This document shows positions 14,841-19,340 of a stretch of 19,340 bases of DNA, one piece after another (the stretch's first letter is position 1; every line of letters begins with the position of its first letter). Position numbers and translations under genes: made by a program. The DNA comes from CAMDPA01 sp964574325. GTDB lineage: Bacteria > Pseudomonadota > Alphaproteobacteria > Rhizobiales > Hyphomicrobiaceae. The notes under the pieces were generated by a model. It was not told the DNA's origin. It saw only the letters and a program-made list of their open reading frames with translations, and did not search any database. The stretch covers positions 1 through 19,340 of the forward strand of contig CAZNMY010000118.1 of assembly GCA_964574325.1 (NCBI GenBank), given 5' to 3'.

Positions 14841-14861
14841 CAAGGCACCGAGTGCATATCT

Positions 14862-15998
14862 ATGGCTCCTCCCATCATCCGCCCCGAATGGACGAAGGCG
14901 CGGCGCATCGTCGTCAAGGTCGGCTCGGCGCTGCTTGTCGATCGTGCGACAGGTAAGCTGCGCCAGGACTGGCTCGACAGCATGGCCAACGACGTGGCGC
15001 GGCTGGCGAAGGCGGGAAAGCAGCTCATTCTGGTGTCGTCCGGGTCAATCGCGCTCGGCCGACAATTGATCCCGTTGCCGAAGGGGCCGCTGGCGCTCGA
15101 ACAGAGCCAGGCTGCCGCAGCCGTGGGCCAGATCGGTTTGGCGCATGCCTATCAGGAGTTGTTTCGTGCCCGCAATCTGACGGCCGCGCAGATCCTGTTG
15201 ACGCTCGGGGACACGGAAGAACGGCGGCGTTATCTCAATGCGCGGCAGACGATGGAGACGCTGCTCGCCTATGGGGCGATTCCGGTCGTCAACGAGAACG
15301 ATACGGTGGCGACATCGGAGATCCGATACGGGGACAACGACCGGCTTTCGGCTCGCGTCGCCTCGATGATGAGCGCGGACGTGCTGGTGCTGCTGTCCGA
15401 TATCGACGGCCTCTACACCGCGCCGCCGGGTACCGATCCGAACGCCAAGCGGCTCGACGAGGTGCGCGCGATCACGCCCGAGATCGAGGCGATGGCGGGG
15501 GATGTCGGCTCGGAGCTGTCGCGCGGCGGCATGAAGACGAAGGTCGAGGCGGGGCGGATCGCGCTCGCCGCCGGCGCGCACATGGTGATCGCATCGGGTA
15601 AGGTTCTGCAGCCGTTGGCGCAACTCGAGGAAGGCGCGCCGTGCACCTGGTTCATCGCGCAGTCCGATCCGGTTTCGGCCCGCAAGCGCTGGATATCGGG
15701 GCAGCTCGAGCCGAAGGGCTCGGTGTGGGTCGATGCCGGCGCGGAGAAGGCGCTCGGGCAGGGCAAGAGCCTTCTGCCGGCGGGGGTGACGCGGGTCGAC
15801 GGCCAGTTCGACCGCGGCGATGTCGTCGTGATCCGCTCGCCCGATGGTCGCGAGATGGGGCGGGGGTTGATCGCCTATGAGGCGGCCGATGCGGTGCGGC
15901 TCATCGGCAAGCGGTCGTCGGCGATCGCGGAGATCCTCGGCGTGGAAGGTCGCAGCGCGCTGATCCATCGCGACGACATGGCGCTGAGCCGGGGGTAG
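14862..15998 (+). CDS. proB: ProB, glutamate 5-kinase
   Basis: ProB phosphorylates glutamate to gamma-glutamyl phosphate, the first and feedback-inhibited step of proline synthesis. The 378-residue protein has the amino-acid-kinase domain first: RRIVVKVGSALL, ILVSSGSIALG, then NENDTVATSEIRYGDNDRLSA, LLSDIDGLYT and the SRGGMKTKVEAGRIA block. A C-terminal PUA domain follows from about residue 280 (KGSVWVDAGAEKAL to VEGRSALIHRDDMAL). Length is that of the PUA-containing form. The ATG has no clear ribosome site; palindromic repeat copy B ends about 21 bases upstream. In many alphaproteobacteria proB lies with obgE and proA, but neither is present here. It is followed by 170 bases without a gene. 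Confidence 0.95.
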   Translation: MAPPIIRPEWTKARRIVVKVGSALLVDRATGKLRQDWLDSMANDVARLAKAGKQLILVSSGSIALGRQLIPLPKGPLALEQSQAAAAVGQIGLAHAYQELFRARNLTAAQILLTLGDTEERRRYLNARQTMETLLAYGAIPVVNENDTVATSEIRYGDNDRLSARVASMMSADVLVLLSDIDGLYTAPPGTDPNAKRLDEVRAITPEIEAMAGDVGSELSRGGMKTKVEAGRIALAAGAHMVIASGKVLQPLAQLEEGAPCTWFIAQSDPVSARKRWISGQLEPKGSVWVDAGAEKALGQGKSLLPAGVTRVDGQFDRGDVVVIRSPDGREMGRGLIAYEAADAVRLIGKRSSAIAEILGVEGRSALIHRDDMALSRG

Positions 15999-16168
15999 CT
16001 CGAAAGCTCGTCGGCACCGGCGGAAAATCTCATCGAAGATGGGCCGGTGGCGCTGGTGATCTGCGGTCGGGAGAGCGGCGGGTGAGATTGCCCTTGACTT
16101 GAATCCCGCCGGCAAGGCCCGATACGGCCAACGCGCAAGGCAATGATGCGCGGTCGGGAGGTTTCGCC

Positions 16169-16894
16169 ATGGGAACTGCAGTGCGTCGAGTCGGCCTCAT
16201 CATCCCCTCGTCCAATCGGATGGTCGAGCAGGAGATGGCTCACCACTACCCCGCGGGCGTCGTGGTCCACATCAACCGTCTTCGGATGACCGGCCCTCAG
16301 AAGGTTCCGCTGAAACAGTTGCTTCCGCGCGTCACGGAGGCAGCGGCCGCACTCGTCGACGCCAAGTGCGAGGTGGTCACGTTCCACTGCACCGCCAATT
16401 CGACCGACGACGGACCGGAGGGCGAAGCGGCGATCCTGGCAACTCTCGATCGTGCCGGGGCCCCGCGCGCGTCGTCGACGGCGACCGCCGTCCGCCGCGC
16501 TCTGGACGTCTACGGCGCCCGCCGGATGGTTCTCGTCACGCCCTACTCGCAGGCCGTCACCGACCATGAAGCGGAGTTCTTCAAGGGCCTCGGCATCGAG
16601 GTGCTGACGGCTGTCGGCCACGATCTCGGCAACAGCGATGCCTACTGTGCCGCGCCGCCCGCGTTCTGGCTGGAAAAGACCCTCGCGGTTCGGCACGCCG
16701 ATGCTGACCTCTATTTCGTCAGTTGCGCCAATATCTCAGCTTTCGACGTCATCGGCGAGCTCGAAGGCAAGCTCGGGCGGCCCGTCATCTCGAGCAACCA
16801 GGCCGTCGTCTGGGATCAGATCGCCCGGCATGGCTTGGGGCTTCCACCCGACGCGCGGGGCTCTTGTCCCGGCAGCCTGCTGTCGAAACTCTGA
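16169..16894 (+). CDS. Maleate isomerase / Asp-Glu racemase family enzyme
   Basis: A 241-residue member of the Asp/Glu/hydantoin racemase superfamily nearest in look to maleate cis-trans isomerases and arylmalonate decarboxylases. It opens with RVGLIIPSSNRMVEQEM, the substrate-carboxylate loop, and carries two catalytic-type cysteines: Cys74 in FHCTANST and Cys186 in VSCANISAF. Two Cys in these positions fit cis-trans isomerase or racemase chemistry; decarboxylases keep only one, so a decarboxylase is less likely. The start is well supported by GGGAGG at 16156-16161, seven bases before ATG. A TctC-type receptor follows after 64 bases, suggesting a shared transcript and a role in uptake and first conversion of a small dicarboxylic acid. 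The actual substrate is not determinable here. Confidence 0.8.
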   Translation: MGTAVRRVGLIIPSSNRMVEQEMAHHYPAGVVVHINRLRMTGPQKVPLKQLLPRVTEAAAALVDAKCEVVTFHCTANSTDDGPEGEAAILATLDRAGAPRASSTATAVRRALDVYGARRMVLVTPYSQAVTDHEAEFFKGLGIEVLTAVGHDLGNSDAYCAAPPAFWLEKTLAVRHADADLYFVSCANISAFDVIGELEGKLGRPVISSNQAVVWDQIARHGLGLPPDARGSCPGSLLSKL

Positions 16895-16958
16895 GGGTCC
16901 CCAGCGAAGCAGGCAGCGCCAGACCAATTCATTTTCATTCAGCCGAGGGGATGCCACG

Positions 16959-17999
16959 ATGCTTTGGAAATCGACACTGGCCATCGCCGCAGCCACCGTG
17001 CAGTTCGCGGCCGCATTTCCGGCGACAGCCCAGGAAGACGTCGCCGCATTCTTCAAAGACAAGCAACTGAAGCTCGTCGTCGGCTCTGCCGCCGGCGACG
17101 GCTACGACGTCAACGCCCGCGTGCTGATCCGCCATTGGGTCAACCACATTCCCGGCAAGCCGCAGATCATCATTCAGAACCAGAGCGGCGCGGCCAGCGT
17201 CGTCATGACCAATGCGGTCTACAACTCCGCCCCGCGCGACGGCACCGTCATCGGGGCTGCGATCAACGGCATGACGACAGCGCCGCTCGTCACGCCGGAC
17301 GTGGTCAAATTCGATCTCGGCAAGCTGATCTGGCTGGGCTCGACCAATCGCGACATTCAAGTCACGTACCTCTGGCACACGTCGCCCGTCCGCACGCCGC
17401 AGGATCTGATGACGCAGGAAGTCGTGGTCGGCGCTACCGCGGCCGGCACCACGCACGTCGACTACCCGCTGCTCGCCCGCGCCCTGTTCGGTCTGAAATT
17501 CAAGCTGGTCAGCGGCTATCCCGGGACAGCGCCGGTTCACATCGCGATGGAGCGCGGGGAGGTTGCCGGGTTCGGCTCCAACGGCTGGCTGGCGCTGAAG
17601 GCGCTGAAGTCGGAGTGGATCGCGGAGAAGAAGATCCATGTCGTCATGCAGTATGCGATGACGCGCTCGCCGGTGTTTCCGGATGTGCCGGCCATCGGTG
17701 AGCTGGCGAACAACGACGCCGACCGGCAGGCGATCGAGATGATGATCACGCGCCTCCAGTTCGGCCGTCCGTTTTTCCTGCCGCCGGATGTGCCTGCCGC
17801 GCGCGTCGAAGCCCTGCGCCGCGCGTTCGACGCGACCATGAAGGATCCCGCCTATCTGGCCGAAGCGGAAAAGGCGAAGCTCGATGTGGCCCCGATGAGG
17901 GGCGAGGAGATCGGCCCCCTGGTCGCGAAGGTAATGGCGACACCGCCGGAGATCGTCGCTCGCGTTCGTGCCGCCCTGGCCCAAGGCGCCAGGAAATAG
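16959..17999 (+). CDS. TctC-type periplasmic receptor (tripartite tricarboxylate transporter family)
   Basis: A 346-residue secreted binding protein. The signal peptide is about residues 1-24 (MLWKSTLAIAAATVQFAAAF, cleavage after Ala-Thr-Ala). The mature part has LKLVVGSAAGDGYDVNARVL, PGKPQIIIQNQSGAASVVMTN, PRDGTVIGAAINGM, and VFPDVPAIGEL with the hinge-region features of the TctC family, though it is a more divergent branch than the receptor at 13734. I choose ATG 16959 because GAGGGG lies at 16945-16950 and the signal peptide starts there; the frame is open much further upstream (from 16638), but only because it overlaps the isomerase gene. It is probably cotranscribed with that isomerase. 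No TctA/TctB partners are visible. Confidence 0.88.
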   Translation: MLWKSTLAIAAATVQFAAAFPATAQEDVAAFFKDKQLKLVVGSAAGDGYDVNARVLIRHWVNHIPGKPQIIIQNQSGAASVVMTNAVYNSAPRDGTVIGAAINGMTTAPLVTPDVVKFDLGKLIWLGSTNRDIQVTYLWHTSPVRTPQDLMTQEVVVGATAAGTTHVDYPLLARALFGLKFKLVSGYPGTAPVHIAMERGEVAGFGSNGWLALKALKSEWIAEKKIHVVMQYAMTRSPVFPDVPAIGELANNDADRQAIEMMITRLQFGRPFFLPPDVPAARVEALRRAFDATMKDPAYLAEAEKAKLDVAPMRGEEIGPLVAKVMATPPEIVARVRAALAQGARK

Positions 18000-18118
18000 C
18001 ACACGACGGATTTCCCGCCCCAAGGTTGACGAGTCACGTTGCAGCCCCCACCTGCAAAGGTAACGATCGAAGCCGATTGGTCGGCGGCAGGCTGAACAGC
18101 CTCAACCAGGATATCCCG

Positions 18119-18391
18119 ATGTTCCGCTCAGAGCACGACAAGACCCGCGCAGCCGCCGAAATGGCCGACGATCGGCTCGGCTTCTATATTCATCTCACGG
18201 CCTACGTCCTCGTCATCGCGATACTGGTCGGCCTGAACGTACAGTCGGGCGCCGCATGGTGGGCCCAATGGCCGGCATTTGGCTGGGGCTTGGGAATTCT
18301 CGGCCATGGTCTCGCGGTTTTCGGCCGTACCCCGCGCGTCTTCGCCGAATGGCGGCTGCGCCGGATCAACCGGCTCCGCTCGCAGCTGTGA
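18119..18391 (+). CDS. 2TM-domain small membrane protein
   Basis: A 90-residue protein with two predicted membrane segments, about residues 22-40 (FYIHLTAYVLVIAILVGLN) and 48-65 (WPAFGWGLGILGHGLAVF), joined by a short Trp-rich loop. A basic C-terminal tail (RLRRINRLRSQL) follows. This is the pattern of the 2TM domain family, which is found alone or at the N terminus of histidine kinases; its function is not known. The start at ATG 18119 is supported by AGGA at 18108-18111; starts further upstream would add a non-conserved segment. It lies 119 bases after the receptor gene, and its stop codon lies in a 14-bp tandem repeat. Confidence 0.82.
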   Translation: MFRSEHDKTRAAAEMADDRLGFYIHLTAYVLVIAILVGLNVQSGAAWWAQWPAFGWGLGILGHGLAVFGRTPRVFAEWRLRRINRLRSQL

Positions 18392-18425
18392 CCTCGTAGC
18401 TGTGATCTGGCAGCTGTGACCAGGC
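18384..18425. repeat. Three tandem 14-bp repeats over the 2TM gene stop
   Basis: AGCTGTGA recurs at 18384, 18398 and 18412, exactly 14 bases apart, with related bases following each time. The first copy contains the TGA stop of the 2TM gene. Each unit can end a reading frame, so the repeat may have grown beyond the stop without cost. Confidence 0.85.
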
Positions 18426-18580
18426 GCTGACGCCGTTCACCACCGTTTCATCTGACGCAGGAGAAAGAGTGCTCTCGCCACTGGCGGGCAGCGCTTTCCC
18501 TCGCTAGAGTGCGCGCAAATTCCAGACCGGATCAGCCCGCGGAAAGCGCGTTGGATGGTCCAATTTGCGGAGGCGACACG

Positions 18581-19261
18581 ATGGACAGCGTCAAGGGCAA
18601 GAGCAAAGCAGCGGAAGCCACGGCGGAAATCGCCAAACCCAAAGGCTCCGTCGCGAAGGCCCCCGTCAATCCGAACTCTGGGATTGCGAGCAAAGCGCCC
18701 AAGCCCAACCAGTTCTACCACGACAACAACAATCGCGTTTTCGTTCGCGGCATCCAGGGTCACTACAATCTGACCGAGGAGTTGAAGCGGCTGCGTTCCG
18801 TGCCCCGCGTCCGCAAGGCCAAGGAAATCAACTTCGTCGACGGACCGCAGGCTTATTCGCGGCACTACGTCGAGCCCAAGGACGGCATCACGCAGCTGTT
18901 CCACTTCCACCTCGAGGAATATGCTCCGGGCGGCAAATCGCAGAAGCATGGTCACGTCAACGAGGCGGCATTCTACATCCTAGACGGCAACGGTTACGAG
19001 ATCCACGACGGCGTCCGCTACGACTGGAAGGCCGGCGACATCGCGATCGTGCACAACAATTGCGTGCACCAGCACTTCAACGCCTCGGACACCAAGCCCG
19101 CCCGCGCGCTCGTCCTCAAGACGAAGCCGATGTACCTGTTCATGAACATGCTGTTCCAGAAGACCGTCGAGAAGCGCTCGGACGAGCTGCCCCCGGGCGC
19201 TGCCGGCTTCGAGGTTCGCGAAGAAGAGGTCGACTTCAATCATCCCGAAGGCGGGTATTGA
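18581..19261 (+). CDS. Cupin-domain protein
   Basis: A 226-residue protein with one cupin barrel over about residues 95-190. Motif 1 is GGKSQKHGHVNEAAFYILDG, giving His123, His125 and Glu128, and motif 2 is GDIAIVHNNCVHQHFN, giving His163 and the closing Asn. The full 3-His/1-Glu metal site is therefore present, consistent with a metal-dependent dioxygenase or isomerase, but no substrate is evident. The first 45 residues are Lys/Ala/Pro-rich and probably disordered. I choose ATG 18581 because GGAGG lies at 18569-18573, seven bases upstream; a GTG at 18509 would add 24 residues with no ribosome site. The gene follows the 2TM gene after 189 bases and is followed at once by palindromic repeat copy C. 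Confidence 0.85.
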   Translation: MDSVKGKSKAAEATAEIAKPKGSVAKAPVNPNSGIASKAPKPNQFYHDNNNRVFVRGIQGHYNLTEELKRLRSVPRVRKAKEINFVDGPQAYSRHYVEPKDGITQLFHFHLEEYAPGGKSQKHGHVNEAAFYILDGNGYEIHDGVRYDWKAGDIAIVHNNCVHQHFNASDTKPARALVLKTKPMYLFMNMLFQKTVEKRSDELPPGAAGFEVREEEVDFNHPEGGY

Positions 19262-19267
19262 TCTTCT

Positions 19268-19302
19268 CCCCTCCCCTCGATGGGGAGGGGGTGGGGGTGG
19301 GG
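19268..19302 (-). repeat. C/G-run palindromic repeat, copy C (inverted)
   Basis: CCCCTCCCC (19268-19276) and GGGGAGGGG (19282-19290) form a perfect 9-bp stem with a TCGAT loop, followed by GTGGGGGTGGGG. On the minus strand this has the same order as copy B. It begins six bases after the cupin stop codon and may act as a transcript end. Confidence 0.85.
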
Positions 19303-19327
19303 TGAAACATCGGGCGATTTTGCTTCG

Positions 19328-19340
19328 CCCCCACCCCTAT
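19328..19340 (+). repeat. C/G-run palindromic repeat, copy D, cut by the window end
   Basis: CCCCCACCCCTAT matches the left arm of the ileS copy and, inverted, copy A. It lies 25 bases after copy C in the opposite orientation, so C and D appear to form a second inverted pair. Only the first 13 bases are inside the window. Confidence 0.7.

Noticed and set aside
13551..14843. Minus-strand open frame across the first TctC gene
   Set aside because: It covers a well-supported receptor gene and two palindromic repeats; its protein shows no family features.
15045..16115. Minus-strand open frame opposite proB
   Set aside because: Antisense to the conserved kinase and PUA domains; low-complexity Arg/His-rich translation.
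16638..16958. Extension of the second TctC frame upstream, as a fusion with the isomerase region
   Set aside because: The extra residues are an out-of-frame reading of the isomerase gene, and a good ribosome site and signal peptide mark the start at 16959.
16935..18023. Minus-strand open frame opposite the second TctC receptor
   Set aside because: The plus-strand gene has a signal peptide, ribosome site and family motifs; the antisense frame has none.

Overview
The window looks like chromosomal DNA from a GC-rich alphaproteobacterium, most likely of the order Hyphomicrobiales (Bradyrhizobiaceae/Xanthobacteraceae-like). The grounds are the very high third-position GC, the gene neighbourhood secB / fxsA / Tim44-like / mltA / smr, the pairing of a Ppx/GppA phosphatase with rlmE, and tripartite-tricarboxylate (TctC/Bug-type) receptors without membrane partners. 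The genus cannot be named from the sequence alone. Most of the window is housekeeping content. I see no defence island, prophage, CRISPR array, insertion sequence, tRNA or rRNA.

Layout. 187-1717: a VOC-fold protein and a metallo-beta-lactamase-fold hydrolase, separated by a 313-base gap that carries a near-perfect 25-bp operator-like palindrome. 1770-4712: ubiG (ubiquinone), a Ppx/GppA phosphatase and rlmE (23S rRNA methylation). 4834-5988, minus strand: fxsA then secB. 6227-8783, plus strand: a Tim44-like adaptor, an MltA-type lytic transglycosylase and an Smr-domain protein; the last two overlap by 4 bases. 8814-9995, minus strand: a Tad-domain (TadG-like) secreted or pilus-associated protein with an unusual C-terminal acidic motif. 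10477-13620: ileS. 13734-15998: a TctC-type receptor and proB. 16169-17999: a maleate-isomerase/Asp-Glu-racemase family enzyme followed by a second TctC-type receptor, a plausible small uptake-and-isomerise unit for a dicarboxylate. 18119-19261: a 2TM-domain protein and a cupin.

The most unusual material is in the DNA, not in the gene list. A family of C/G-run palindromes (9-bp CCCCTCCCC stems) occurs once in frame inside ileS, as an inverted pair between a TctC gene and proB, and as another inverted pair running off the right end. The inverted-pair layout resembles REPIN/BIME elements. ileS also contains a stretch of about 350 bases in its editing domain where A/T-ending codons rise from about 10% to about 43% by hand count, suggesting a recombinational import, and its C-terminal zinc finger has lost most of its cysteines. 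Finally, the plus strand is G-rich to about 16.0 kb, even across minus-strand genes, and C-rich beyond it.
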